The notes under the pieces were generated by a model, which was not told where the DNA came from, did not search any database, and saw only the letters and a program-made list of their open reading frames with translations. A DNA stretch of 64,000 nt from Oleispira sp036960605 (GTDB lineage: Bacteria > Pseudomonadota > Gammaproteobacteria > Pseudomonadales > Oceanobacteraceae). The DNA lies in contig JBALXI010000008.1 of assembly GCA_036960605.1 (NCBI GenBank), positions 1-64,000 on the forward strand, in the 5' to 3' direction. Position numbers and translations under genes: made by a program. Every line of letters starts with the position of its first letter. The stretch's first letter is position 1. Of this stretch, positions 18,456 through 27,704 are shown piece after piece.

Positions 18456-20354
18456 CTACACATCAACCTTATCGTCAGCAGCATCGTCACTATCACTCTG
18501 CTCGCCGAGATCAGTCTCTTCGACAGGCGCTGGAGAGCCCCCGTTTTTATCATCCCAAGAAGCCGGTAAACGCACTTTCTGTCGATTCATCAAATCAGAC
18601 ACCTGATTCGAGTCAATCGTTTCAAATTCCATCAATGCTTCTTTCATTGATTCCAATATGTCGCGATTATCTTCTAAAATCTTTTCAGCGCGGGCATAAC
18701 ACTCTTCAGTAATACGCTTAATTTCCTTATCGATCAAACGTGACGTCTCATCAGACACATGGCGCGAACCAATGCCATCCGAATCACGAGAATCATAATC
18801 AAGCGGCCCTAAGGCATCTGACAAACCATAATTCACAACCATGGCACGAGCAAAGTACGTCGCCATTTTAATATCTTGAGAAGCACCCGTGCTCACGCCT
18901 TCTTTGCCGTAAAGCATCTCTTCTGCAATTCGACCACCATACGCAGTAGCGATGTCGCCCATAATCTTTCTGCGACTTTCGCTAATTCGATCAGCTTCTG
19001 GCAAGAAGAAAGTCACACCCAATGCTCTGCCGCGCGGAATGATCGTTACTTTATGCACTGGGTCATGCTCTTCAGATAAGCAACCCACAATCGCATGACC
19101 TGCTTCATGATAGGCCGTGCTTTCTTTTTCTTTCTCTGACATCACCATGGTCTTGCGCTCAGCGCCCATCATGATTTTATCTTTAGCTTTCTCGAACTCT
19201 TCCATGGTAACCAAGCTTTTCGCCGCACGCGCTGCAAACAACGCCGACTCATTTACTAGGTTGGCCAAATCAGCCCCCGAGAATCCTGGCGTACCACGAG
19301 CAAGAACCGATGCTTTAACATCATCTGCGATCGGTACTTTACGCATATGTACTTTCAGAATGTGCTCACGTCCACGAACATCAGGTAGACCTACAACAAC
19401 TTGACGGTCAAAACGACCTGGTCGCAATAACGCTTTATCCAATACATCCGAGCGGTTTGTCGCGGCAATAACAATAACGCCATCATTCGCTTCAAAGCCA
19501 TCCATCTCAACCAACAACTGGTTCAATGTTTGCTCGCGCTCATCGTTGCCGCCGCCATGACCGCCCCCACGACTACGACCAACGGCATCAATTTCATCGA
19601 TAAAGATGATACAAGGTGCTTGTTTTTTAGCTTGCTCAAACATGTCACGCACACGAGATGCACCGACACCAACAAACATTTCAACGAAATCAGAACCCGA
19701 GATAGAGAAGAAAGGTACTTTCGCCTCCCCTGCAATCGCCTTAGCAAGTAAGGTTTTACCGGTACCGGGAGGGCCTTCCAATAAAACACCGCGTGGAATA
19801 CGACCACCCAAACGCTGATATTTGCCGGGATCAACTAAGAAATCGACTAATTCTTTAACATCTTCTTTCGCTTCATCACAACCAGCAACGTCATCGAACG
19901 TTGTCTTAATTTGGTCGTCACTTAATAGCTTGGCTTTACTCTTACCAAATGACATCGGGCCGCCTTTACCGCCAGCACCACCGCCTTGCATTTGTCGCAT
20001 AAAGAACATAAAAACAGCGATAATCACTAAGATAGGGAAAGAAGCGACCAATAACTGAGTCCAAATACTCTGCTGCTCAGGCTTTTTGCCTTCAACTTGT
20101 ACGTTATTATTCAACAAGTCGTCGATCAATTTATCGTCGTAAGCAGGCAATATAGTTGAGAAACTCTCACCATTGCTCAATACGCCTTCGATATTCTGAC
20201 CGGCAATGCTGACACGCTCAATTTGGCCTGTGCGCACACTGCTAATGAATTCAGAATATTTGAGTTCTTTGGCTTGGCTGACATTTTGAAAATTATTAAA
20301 AACCGTCATCAATACTGCTGCGATGATGGCCCAAAGTACTAAATTCTTTGCCAT
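18456..20354 (-). CDS. ftsH: ATP-dependent zinc metalloprotease FtsH
   Basis: 632 aa from ATG 20354 (MAKNLVLW). AGAGGT lies 9 nt upstream, while an ATG three codons earlier leaves only 1 nt. FtsH is the inner-membrane AAA+ protease that removes misassembled membrane proteins and regulatory substrates. Two transmembrane segments (about 4-20 and 100-119) flank a periplasmic domain. Walker A GPPGTGKT is at 194-201 and Walker B is IIFIDEID near 250. The zinc motif HEAGH is at 416-420. The acidic C-terminal tail is typical. It is co-oriented with rlmE, as in E. coli. Confidence 0.99.
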   Translation of the reverse strand: MAKNLVLWAIIAAVLMTVFNNFQNVSQAKELKYSEFISSVRTGQIERVSIAGQNIEGVLSNGESFSTILPAYDDKLIDDLLNNNVQVEGKKPEQQSIWTQLLVASFPILVIIAVFMFFMRQMQGGGAGGKGGPMSFGKSKAKLLSDDQIKTTFDDVAGCDEAKEDVKELVDFLVDPGKYQRLGGRIPRGVLLEGPPGTGKTLLAKAIAGEAKVPFFSISGSDFVEMFVGVGASRVRDMFEQAKKQAPCIIFIDEIDAVGRSRGGGHGGGNDEREQTLNQLLVEMDGFEANDGVIVIAATNRSDVLDKALLRPGRFDRQVVVGLPDVRGREHILKVHMRKVPIADDVKASVLARGTPGFSGADLANLVNESALFAARAAKSLVTMEEFEKAKDKIMMGAERKTMVMSEKEKESTAYHEAGHAIVGCLSEEHDPVHKVTIIPRGRALGVTFFLPEADRISESRRKIMGDIATAYGGRIAEEMLYGKEGVSTGASQDIKMATYFARAMVVNYGLSDALGPLDYDSRDSDGIGSRHVSDETSRLIDKEIKRITEECYARAEKILEDNRDILESMKEALMEFETIDSNQVSDLMNRQKVRLPASWDDKNGGSPAPVEETDLGEQSDSDDAADDKVDV

Positions 20355-20382
20355 AACAGGCATACCTCTAATTTTATATGTA

Positions 20383-20403
20383 GCGTAAGCCCTTAGCTTA
20401 CGC
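20383..20403. repeat. Short hairpin in the rlmE-ftsH gap
   Basis: A perfect 8-bp inverted repeat, GCGTAAGC and GCTTACGC, with a 5-nt loop lies about 30 nt upstream of the ftsH start. There is no U tract. It could be an intercistronic processing stem or an operator; no role is evident. Confidence 0.4.
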
Positions 20404-20503
20404 AGCTTTTAATTTGATCTCTAGTCCATCAACAGCGTTATACGGGTAAACACCGGCATTTATACCTTTCTTTACCCTATTAACTACTCTAGCAAAAGAT
20501 TGA

Positions 20504-21124
20504 CTAACCTTTGAAACCTTTTGCGACTAAATACACTTCTCGAGAGCGCGCACGCGAAGATTCAGGCTTTCGAGTCACTACTTTCTGAAATGATGAGCGC
20601 ATATCCTTTAGATATTCATCAAAGCCTTCACCATGAAAAACCTTAGCCACGTAGTTGCCACCGGGCTTCAATACCTGTCGTGCCATATCCAGCGCGAGCT
20701 CAACCAAATACATCGCACCTGGCTGATCTACTGCACTCATACCACTCATATTGGGGGCCATATCGGAAATTACAAGGTCTACCGGGCGATCACCGATGGT
20801 CGTCATAATCTCATCAAAAACAGCTTCTTCAGTAAAGTCACCTTGTAAGAAGGTAACCCCTGCGACGCCATCCATCGGCAATATATCGGACGCAACAACC
20901 AAACCATGATCACCTACTCGCTTGGCAGCAACCTGTGACCAACCGCCCGGCGCCGAACCCAGATCAACCACGGCCATTCCTGGCTTAATCAATTTATCTT
21001 TATCGTCAATTTCCATTAGCTTGTAACAGGCGCGAGAGCGGTAACCCTCTTCCTTAGCTTTCATTACATAATGATCATTAAAATGCTCATCCATCCAATC
21101 ATTACTCGATTTTGAACGCGCCAT
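20504..21124 (-). CDS. rlmE: 23S rRNA (uridine-2'-O)-methyltransferase
   Basis: 206 aa from ATG 21124 (MARSKSSNDW). A TTG five codons upstream is less likely. RlmE (FtsJ/RrmJ) methylates U2552 of 23S rRNA in the 50S A loop. The SAM-binding motif VVDLGSAPGGWSQVA and the K-D-K-E catalytic elements are visible (VVDLVISDMAPNMSG, YVAKVFHGEGF). It is divergent from yhbY across a 111-nt gap and leads the rlmE-ftsH pair, the standard arrangement. Confidence 0.98.
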   Translation of the reverse strand: MARSKSSNDWMDEHFNDHYVMKAKEEGYRSRACYKLMEIDDKDKLIKPGMAVVDLGSAPGGWSQVAAKRVGDHGLVVASDILPMDGVAGVTFLQGDFTEEAVFDEIMTTIGDRPVDLVISDMAPNMSGMSAVDQPGAMYLVELALDMARQVLKPGGNYVAKVFHGEGFDEYLKDMRSSFQKVVTRKPESSRARSREVYLVAKGFKG

Positions 21125-21235
21125 ATCTTTATTTCTCAATTGGTTTTCTACAGATTACCGCTTTAAGCGGAAAATTAGGATTTATTACTATATAATCAGA
21201 GTTTATCACTTAATTAAGTTAGGCAACCGAATCTG

Positions 21236-21535
21236 ATGGCAATTTCTGCTGAACAAAAGAAAGCAATGCGCTCTATTGGCCATAATCTAAACCCAGTTGT
21301 AACCATAGCTGGCAATGGCTTATCGGATGCAGTATTGGAAGAATTGAACCGTGCTCTTGATGATCACGAATTAATTAAAGTAAAAGTCGCCATTGGTGAA
21401 CGCGATATGCGCGCTCAAGCCATTGACGAAATGGTGAAAAAAACGAGTTCTGAATTGATTCAGAAGATTGGCAAGGTTGCCTTAATCGTACGCCGCAATC
21501 CTAAAGCTCACCCGAAGCTTTCTAACCTATCTTAA
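21236..21535 (+). CDS. yhbY: YhbY-family RNA-binding protein
   Basis: 99 aa. A CRS1/YhbY (CRM) domain fills the protein. The family GxxG-like loop is represented by TIAGNGLSDAV, and the fold start KKAMRSIGHNLNPVV is typical. YhbY associates with pre-50S ribosomes. The divergent yhbY/rlmE pair is conserved in gammaproteobacteria and fits a shared ribosome-assembly role. Confidence 0.96.
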   Translation: MAISAEQKKAMRSIGHNLNPVVTIAGNGLSDAVLEELNRALDDHELIKVKVAIGERDMRAQAIDEMVKKTSSELIQKIGKVALIVRRNPKAHPKLSNLS

Positions 21536-21750
21536 TCTCTTAGGTTAGACGTAATCAGCGCCTGTACTTTCACGGCGCTTATTCCCCCATACTTACTCTA
21601 TCCCGGCCTCTATTTCTCTTGCGGAACTGCAATGTTTCCGAAAAAGCCTAGATAAGTGCGCATATTACGCCACACACACAAGACCCACTTAAATAGTTTT
21701 GATAGCATAGAGCGCATAATTACCGTTCAATTTTATTTAGGTTACTGCAC

Positions 21751-22869
21751 ATGTCTCAGTTCGTTATTTCCGGTACAGGCTTATTCATTCCGCCATACGC
21801 TATTAGCAATGAAGAACTCGTCATTGCCTTCAACCAGTACGTAGAAAAATTTAATGATCAGCACGCCGCTGAGATTGCAGCAGGCGATGTAGAAGCTTTA
21901 GTCGGCTCTAGCCCAGAATTTATTGAAAAAGCGTCTGGAATTAAATCCCGCTACGCCATGTACAAAGACGGCATTATCGACCCAAACATCATGCAGCCTG
22001 TTTTTCCGATGACGGAAGAAGGCAAAACGCCCGAAATGGTCACAATGGGCATTGCGGCAGCGAAGGAAGCAATGGCCGCCGCGGGAAAAACAGCCGAGGA
22101 CATCGACCTCATCGTAGTCTCCAGCACTTTCCGTCAACGTGACTATCCTGGAATATCAGTTGAAATCCAACGCGATCTTGGCATTAAAGGCAGCGCCTAC
22201 GATATGGGCATCGCTTGTTCATCGGCTACTTTCGGTATGATCAACGCTTATGCCGCATTAGCGGCAGGCATTGCTAAGTGTGTATTATTCATCAATCCAG
22301 AATTTACCACACCCGGCTTAAACTTCAAAAACCGTGATAGCCATTTTATCTTTGGCGATGTAGCAACCGCTGCGATATTAGAACCTGAAGCAACCTGCAC
22401 CAGTGATAGCGCATTCCGCATCATCGGTACTAAGCAGATGACCCAATACTCAGATAATATTCGCAGTGATGCCTCTTATGCGGATTATTGCTTTGACGAG
22501 TTACCAGAAGGCCGCCCCTTCTTCCAACAACAAGGACGCAAAGTCTTTAAAGAACTATTACCTTTAATTGTAAAGTTCATTTCTGAACAGTTAGAAGAAA
22601 GCGAGATGAAGGCAGAAGACCTGAAACGCATGTGGCTACACCAGGCTAACATTAATATGAATAACTTCGCCGCGAAGAAGTTATTAGGTCGCCTCCCCAC
22701 CTTGGAAGAAGCGCCAGTAGTGCTCGATGAATTTGCCAATACCGCCTCTTCCGGCTCTGTCATTGCTTTCCACAAATATAAGGAAGACTTTAAATCAGGC
22801 GATAAAGGCTTAATTTGCTCATTTGGCGCGGGTTATTCTATCGGCAGCCTAATGGTTGAAAAAGTATAA
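21751..22869 (+). CDS. FabH-like beta-ketoacyl-ACP synthase III (PA3286 type)
   Basis: 372 aa, thiolase fold. The ketoacyl synthase III triad is complete: Cys156 in GIACSSATFG, His297 in WLHQANINMNNF and Asn330 in FANTASSGS, with the C-terminal GAGYSIGS loop. It is longer than canonical FabH (about 317 aa) and has a long insertion after the first strand. That matches the Pseudomonas PA3286-like group, which condenses medium-chain acyl-CoA with malonyl-ACP. No other fatty-acid synthesis gene lies nearby; yhbY is upstream and corC 86 nt downstream. The function is a family inference; other thiolase-fold condensing enzymes cannot be excluded. Confidence 0.85.
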   Translation: MSQFVISGTGLFIPPYAISNEELVIAFNQYVEKFNDQHAAEIAAGDVEALVGSSPEFIEKASGIKSRYAMYKDGIIDPNIMQPVFPMTEEGKTPEMVTMGIAAAKEAMAAAGKTAEDIDLIVVSSTFRQRDYPGISVEIQRDLGIKGSAYDMGIACSSATFGMINAYAALAAGIAKCVLFINPEFTTPGLNFKNRDSHFIFGDVATAAILEPEATCTSDSAFRIIGTKQMTQYSDNIRSDASYADYCFDELPEGRPFFQQQGRKVFKELLPLIVKFISEQLEESEMKAEDLKRMWLHQANINMNNFAAKKLLGRLPTLEEAPVVLDEFANTASSGSVIAFHKYKEDFKSGDKGLICSFGAGYSIGSLMVEKV

Positions 22870-22955
22870 AGAACCACCAAAAGCTTGCTTTTTAAGGTTT
22901 AGGCCTTATAAAGTAAGCATTACATCATTGAAATTTGAGAGATCAACAACACTCC

Positions 22956-23795
22956 ATGAGCGAAGAGCGACCGAGTAGCCAATCTAAAACTTGGCTAGAC
23001 AAGCTATCCACCTTGTTTTCCGACGATCCTAATGACCGTCAAGACCTAAAAGAAATACTACGAGAAGCCGCTGAGCGCAACGTAGTCGATAGCGAAACAC
23101 TTTCCATTTTAGAAGGTGCATTGCAAGTTTCCGACATGCAGGTGCGCGACATCATGGTGCCGCGCTCTCAAATGGTCTGCATCAAGGCCGAAGAATCTCT
23201 CAAAGAATCCCTCCCTTCCATTATAGAATCTGCTCACTCGCGCTTTCCAGTATTGGGCGAAGGCCAAGATGAAGTGCTTGGGGTGCTACTAGCAAAAGAT
23301 TTATTACCCCTCATTCTTAATGACAACCGTGAAGAATTCAGTGTTAAAGACGTATTACGGGCCGCAGCTTTTGTGCCAGAAAGTAAACGCCTTAATATTC
23401 TATTAAAAGAATTCCGCGCTACTCGCAACCACATGGCGATCGTTGTTGATGAGTTTGGTGGGATTGCAGGCATCGTCACCATTGAAGATGTTCTAGAGCA
23501 GATCGTGGGCGAAATCGAAGATGAGCATGATCAAGACGATGATGATAGCTTCATTAAAGAACTCGACCATGATGTTCGTATGGTGAAAGCACTCACCCCT
23601 ATTGATGACTTTAATGAGCACTTTTCAACCAAGTTTGACGACAAAGAATTTGATACCATCGGTGGGATTGTCGTTCAGCACTTTGGCCGCGTCCCTGAGT
23701 GTGATGAAGCCATCACCATCAATAATTGGCGCTTTAAAGTTGTTAACGGCACAGGCCGTCGAATTAACTTAATGGAAGTCACCCCAATAGATTAA
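22956..23795 (+). CDS. corC: CorC/YbeX-family transporter-associated protein
   Basis: 279 aa from ATG 22956; a TTG start seven codons upstream has no ribosome binding site. Two CBS domains (about residues 60-185, with DIMVPRSQMVCI and HMAIVVDEFGGIAGIVTIEDVLEQIVGEI) precede a CorC_HlyC domain (about 200-275, FDTIGGIVVQHFGRVP). No transmembrane segments are visible, as in E. coli CorC/YbeX, which is linked to Mg/Co homeostasis and ribosome maturation. It precedes lnt, as in E. coli. Confidence 0.95.
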   Translation: MSEERPSSQSKTWLDKLSTLFSDDPNDRQDLKEILREAAERNVVDSETLSILEGALQVSDMQVRDIMVPRSQMVCIKAEESLKESLPSIIESAHSRFPVLGEGQDEVLGVLLAKDLLPLILNDNREEFSVKDVLRAAAFVPESKRLNILLKEFRATRNHMAIVVDEFGGIAGIVTIEDVLEQIVGEIEDEHDQDDDDSFIKELDHDVRMVKALTPIDDFNEHFSTKFDDKEFDTIGGIVVQHFGRVPECDEAITINNWRFKVVNGTGRRINLMEVTPID

Positions 23796-23821
23796 TATCA
23801 TTAAGCAGAACTCGAGTGATC

Positions 23822-23850
23822 AAAAAAGAAAGCCAAGTGCTTTCTTTTTT
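23822..23850 (+). terminator. Terminator between corC and lnt
   Basis: AAAAAAGAAAGC-CAAGT-GCTTTCTTTTTT forms a 12-bp hairpin ending in a T tract, 26 nt after the corC stop and 22 nt before the lnt ATG. A frame opened at GTG 23816 would translate through this hairpin, which argues for the later lnt start. Confidence 0.85.
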
Positions 23851-23872
23851 GTTTTTTATAACAAGGATTATT

Positions 23873-25402
23873 ATGTTTCTCGTTCACAAAATAAGCGCAC
23901 AGCCGCGGTTAATTGCCTTGCTCGCAGGGTTAATATTTCCGTTAGCAATCGCCCCCTTCTTTATCTGGCCTATCGTCATCGTTTCACTAGCAGGCCTGTT
24001 ATTCAGCCTACAAGATAGTTCGGCAAAAGAAGCGGCTATTCGCACCTGGTTTTTCGGCATGGGTAAATTCTCTGTCGGCGTTTCTTGGATTTATGTCAGC
24101 ATGCACGATCATGGTGGCACCCCTGCCATAGTAGCTATCTTGATGGTGGCTTTATTTGCCGCCTTTTTAGCAACCTTCCCTGCTCTTTTCATGTATTTCT
24201 TTCAGCGCTTTTACAACCAAGAATCTAACAAACCTCTGATTTCCATGCTGGCATTCTCTGCCTTATGGTTTGCTTATGAATGGTTTCGTAGTTGGTTTAT
24301 GACCGGCTTCCCTTGGCTTTTTGCCGGTGATGCACACCTACATACCTGGCTGAATGGCTGGGCCCCGATTTTAAGTGTCTACGGACTATCATTCTTCTCA
24401 GCATTAACTGCCGCCGCAATTTATTATGGTATACGAAATAAACAGCCTGCCTATTTAGCATTGTTACTGGTCTGGCCTGCCGGCTTGTTATTGCAAAATA
24501 TAGCTTGGACAGAAGCCAGCAACGAATTAAAAGTGAGTGCCGTACAAGGAAATATTGCGCAAGCAGTTAAATGGTTACCCGAGCAACGCAGCCCAACGAT
24601 TAACGCCTACTTAGAACAAACACGCCAACACTGGGACAGCGACTTAGTACTGTGGCCAGAAACTGCGGTGACTGTGCTCAAGGACCAGTTTCAAGCCTAT
24701 CTCGATACGATTAATCAAGAAGCTATTAACAACAACACGACACTAATTACAGGCATTCCCTTTCGCTATACTGAAGGTCCTTTTAAAGGCGAATTTCATA
24801 ATAGTATTTTAGCTATCGGCACAGGCGAAGGGCTTTACCACAAACAGAAATTAGTCCCCTTCGGTGAGTACATTCCACTAGAAGAAGCGATTCGAGGATT
24901 ATTACCGTTCTTTGACCTGCCCATGTCTAGCTTCAAGCAAGGTGATGACAAACAGCCGCTATTAAAAGTCGAGAAAGATAACCAGCTCTTTTTAATTGCG
25001 CCCTTTATTTGCTACGAAATTGTTTACCCAGAATTTGTTGCCGAAATGGCGAAAGAGTCAGATTTACTGATTACCATTAGTAATGATGCGTGGTTTGGTG
25101 ACTCCCTAGGGCCAAAACAACACATGGCCATTGCTCAAATGCGAGCACTGGAAACTCAACGTTATTTATTACGCTCAACCAATACCGGCATTACTGCTCT
25201 TGTGAACCATAAAGGCGAAATCGTTAAGCAACTCCCCACCAACCAAAGAGCCACACTCACCGCTCATGCACAAACTCGCCAAGGTTTAACTCCCTTCATG
25301 CAATTTGGTTTATGGCCGCTATTAATATTTTCATTATTAATTCTATTAATGGGCTTATGGCAAAGAAAGCTATTTTTAGATAAGCAGCCGTTAAGTAAAT
25401 AA
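23873..25402 (+). CDS. lnt: Apolipoprotein N-acyltransferase
   Basis: 509 aa from ATG 23873, with AAGGA about 7 nt upstream. Lnt adds the third acyl chain to the N-terminal Cys of lipoproteins in the inner membrane. About six to seven N-terminal transmembrane segments (to about residue 210) precede a periplasmic nitrilase-like domain. The catalytic triad is visible: Glu263 (WPETAV), Lys324 (YHKQKLVPFGEY) and Cys380 (APFICYE). A last transmembrane helix lies at about 475-495. It is coupled to corC but preceded by a terminator hairpin. Confidence 0.97.
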   Translation: MFLVHKISAQPRLIALLAGLIFPLAIAPFFIWPIVIVSLAGLLFSLQDSSAKEAAIRTWFFGMGKFSVGVSWIYVSMHDHGGTPAIVAILMVALFAAFLATFPALFMYFFQRFYNQESNKPLISMLAFSALWFAYEWFRSWFMTGFPWLFAGDAHLHTWLNGWAPILSVYGLSFFSALTAAAIYYGIRNKQPAYLALLLVWPAGLLLQNIAWTEASNELKVSAVQGNIAQAVKWLPEQRSPTINAYLEQTRQHWDSDLVLWPETAVTVLKDQFQAYLDTINQEAINNNTTLITGIPFRYTEGPFKGEFHNSILAIGTGEGLYHKQKLVPFGEYIPLEEAIRGLLPFFDLPMSSFKQGDDKQPLLKVEKDNQLFLIAPFICYEIVYPEFVAEMAKESDLLITISNDAWFGDSLGPKQHMAIAQMRALETQRYLLRSTNTGITALVNHKGEIVKQLPTNQRATLTAHAQTRQGLTPFMQFGLWPLLIFSLLILLMGLWQRKLFLDKQPLSK

Positions 25403-25425
25403 CGCTTAGGTAAAACAGCAGGCAT

Positions 25426-25455
25426 AAAAAAAGCTCAGCAAGGCTGAGCTTTTTT
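25426..25455. terminator. Bidirectional terminator between lnt and the GntR-type gene
   Basis: AGCTCAGC-AAG-GCTGAGCT with A7 before it and T6 after it. It serves both convergent genes. Confidence 0.92.
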
Positions 25456-25493
25456 ATCATTAGTCTGATCTAACTACTGATCAATTGCCTTCA

Positions 25494-26342
25494 TTATCTA
25501 GCGTCAGCCAACTGCACAACATTCGATTCTTCTACATGAGGCGTTGTCGGCAGCTTCTTCATAATATCATCAAGATCCATAATGTTTTTACCATTGTGTA
25601 ATGGCGAAGAAATTAGGCGCGGCCCTGTTGGTAATGTTAATAAATAATCTTTCAACGGTTGAGAAGTTTTATCAATATATTCAATATACTGACTCATCAT
25701 CTCGTCCATTTCTAAAACACCACTAGCTATACGCATCATCATCCCGACCAACCAATCAAGATGCGCTTTAACATCAATAAGCTCATAACTTTTTTCTGTT
25801 AGCGCTTGGCGAATTTGTCTCGAACTGCCACCAGCCACTTGCATAAAAATATTGTTGGTCGACGCCAGTAACGTATCGACTAGCTCTACATCTAACTTTG
25901 CCAATTCACGGTAGTCATCGCCATTTTGAACACCCTGATACATTTTATGCACAATGCCTAGAATTTTCCCCTGTGAATCCTCAGCACTCTTCTCTACCGA
26001 CATTTTAATCGCTGATGGAATAGCACGATTAAAAAGCTCCAGCCCTGACAATAAAAATTCGCCGCCTAATTCAAGCTCATTAATTTGGTACAGATTACCC
26101 AAAAAGTCTAAACCACCATCCACTTTATAATCGAGAACTCGGATACCGGAGCCCTGAAGAGTATGAACAACCTTCATTCTTGTAAGGGTTCTTAACGCCA
26201 TACGCAAAGAGGTGCGATCAACGCTTAGATATTCGGCTAGCTGTCGCTCAGGCGGTAACTTATCACCAGGTTCGAGCTTACCAACAAAGACCATTGCTAT
26301 AAGCAAGTCCGTAATCTGATCGGGTAATGTTTTGGCTGACAT
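25494..26342 (-). CDS. GntR-family (FadR-type) transcriptional regulator
   Basis: 282 aa. The N-terminal winged helix (about residues 8-70) has the GntR pattern GDKLPPERQLAEYLSVDRTSLRMALRTLTRMKVV. The remaining ~200 residues are helical, resembling an FCD/FadR-like effector domain, but without strong metal-binding His clusters. Spacing and the RTSLRMALRTL recognition helix are close to fatty-acid-responsive FadR relatives, so acyl-CoA sensing is possible but unproven. It stands alone between lnt and moaA, with its own 204-nt AT-rich upstream region. Confidence 0.85.
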   Translation of the reverse strand: MSAKTLPDQITDLLIAMVFVGKLEPGDKLPPERQLAEYLSVDRTSLRMALRTLTRMKVVHTLQGSGIRVLDYKVDGGLDFLGNLYQINELELGGEFLLSGLELFNRAIPSAIKMSVEKSAEDSQGKILGIVHKMYQGVQNGDDYRELAKLDVELVDTLLASTNNIFMQVAGGSSRQIRQALTEKSYELIDVKAHLDWLVGMMMRIASGVLEMDEMMSQYIEYIDKTSQPLKDYLLTLPTGPRLISSPLHNGKNIMDLDDIMKKLPTTPHVEESNVVQLADAR

Positions 26343-26546
26343 ATTATTATTATCGTAATTATTATTTAGTGAGTAAGAATATTGTAAAGATTTTTAATCA
26401 TAATAGCATTGGGCTAGCCACAAATTCTACAAATGCTTTGGGCTATCCAATTCACATAATTCGTACTTTTAAATTAGACCATAATTATTTTTTTGTATCT
26501 CATCAAGATAGAATTACCTTAAAATAAATTACAAAAGACAGGCAGA

Positions 26547-27530
26547 TTAACCCCCTGTATGGGACATGAATCTTAAAATCTGAACTTCCTCCGCCAAATC
26601 GAAGTTATGTTTTTCAGGCTTTAATTGCAACGCAGATATCAAGCTGTCTTGCAGCTCTACATCCGTACAACCATTACGAATAGTGGTACGCAAGTCCTGA
26701 CTATTTTCATTACCTAAGCACAATAACAAACGTCCAACGGCAGTAATCCTAACTCGATTACAGTCACTGCAAAAGTTATTCGTATGAGGAGAAATAAAAC
26801 CAACTCTACTTTTAAAACCATCAATAGATGAATAAACCGCCGGCCCACCGGTTTTATAAGTCGATGATTTTAAATCATATTTTTCTTCTATTTTAGTTTT
26901 TATATCAGCACTGGACAGAAAGGTCACGCTACGGTCATAGCCCACTTCACCCAATGGCATCTCTTCGATAAAGGAAATGTCTAAATCATTCTCCAAAGCA
27001 AAATCGGTGAGAGGAATAATTTCATCGTCATTCATGCCACGCATAATAACCGCGTTTAATTTAATACTATCGAAGGCATATTTTTTGGCTTCAGCAATAC
27101 CATCGAGCACAGCCTGCAATCTATCACGACGAGTAAGCCTTTGAAATTGTTCAGCTTTCAGCGTATCCAAGCTAATATTTAAACGCGACAAACCGGCCTC
27201 AAATAAAGGCTTGGCATATCTTGTCAGTAAGGTGCCGTTCGTCGTCATCACAACTTCTTCGATACCGGCAATCGCTTTAATACTGGCCACTAGCTCAGGC
27301 AGTTTCTTTCGCATTAACGGCTCACCGCCGGTTAAGCGAATTTTTGTCACGCCTAGCTCAGCAAAAGTTTTTGCTAAACGAATAATCTCTTCAAACGTTA
27401 AAACGTCCTGACGAGGTAAGAATTCAATATCCTCACTCATGCAATAGCTACAACGCAAATCGCAACGGTCGGTTACTGATATTCTAAGGTATTCAATTTT
27501 TCGCCCAAAAGGGTCTATTAGATGCTTCAT
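26547..27530 (-). CDS. moaA: GTP 3',8-cyclase
   Basis: 327 aa. MoaA is the radical-SAM enzyme that starts molybdenum cofactor synthesis by rearranging GTP. The radical-SAM Cys cluster (Cys23, Cys27, Cys30 in TDRCDLRCSYC) is followed by RLTGGEPL. The second cluster is visible as NNFCSDCNRVRITAVGRLLLCLG. The C-terminus ends in Gly-Gly as required for the MoaA active site. No other moa gene is adjacent. An inverted repeat lies 47 nt upstream. Confidence 0.97.
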   Translation of the reverse strand: MKHLIDPFGRKIEYLRISVTDRCDLRCSYCMSEDIEFLPRQDVLTFEEIIRLAKTFAELGVTKIRLTGGEPLMRKKLPELVASIKAIAGIEEVVMTTNGTLLTRYAKPLFEAGLSRLNISLDTLKAEQFQRLTRRDRLQAVLDGIAEAKKYAFDSIKLNAVIMRGMNDDEIIPLTDFALENDLDISFIEEMPLGEVGYDRSVTFLSSADIKTKIEEKYDLKSSTYKTGGPAVYSSIDGFKSRVGFISPHTNNFCSDCNRVRITAVGRLLLCLGNENSQDLRTTIRNGCTDVELQDSLISALQLKPEKHNFDLAEEVQILRFMSHTGG

Positions 27531-27576
27531 ATATCCATTCTAAGGCACTGGTCTAAATATGACCACGCTAAATCAC

Positions 27577-27602
27577 GAATGTTCACCAATTGCTGAACAT
27601 TC
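27577..27602. promoter_or_regulatory. Inverted repeat upstream of moaA
   Basis: GAATGTTCA-CCAATTGC-TGAACATTC is a perfect 9-bp dyad 47 nt upstream of the moaA start, placed like an operator. No flanking U tract argues against a terminator. The regulator is unknown. Confidence 0.45.
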
Positions 27603-27704
27603 TGACCAATAACAAAATACACGATTATTTTACCGCTCGGTATCGTCTACAAACTTCAGAATAAAAAAGGCCAAATAGAAACCTTAACCCTATCACTAAA
27701 AAAG

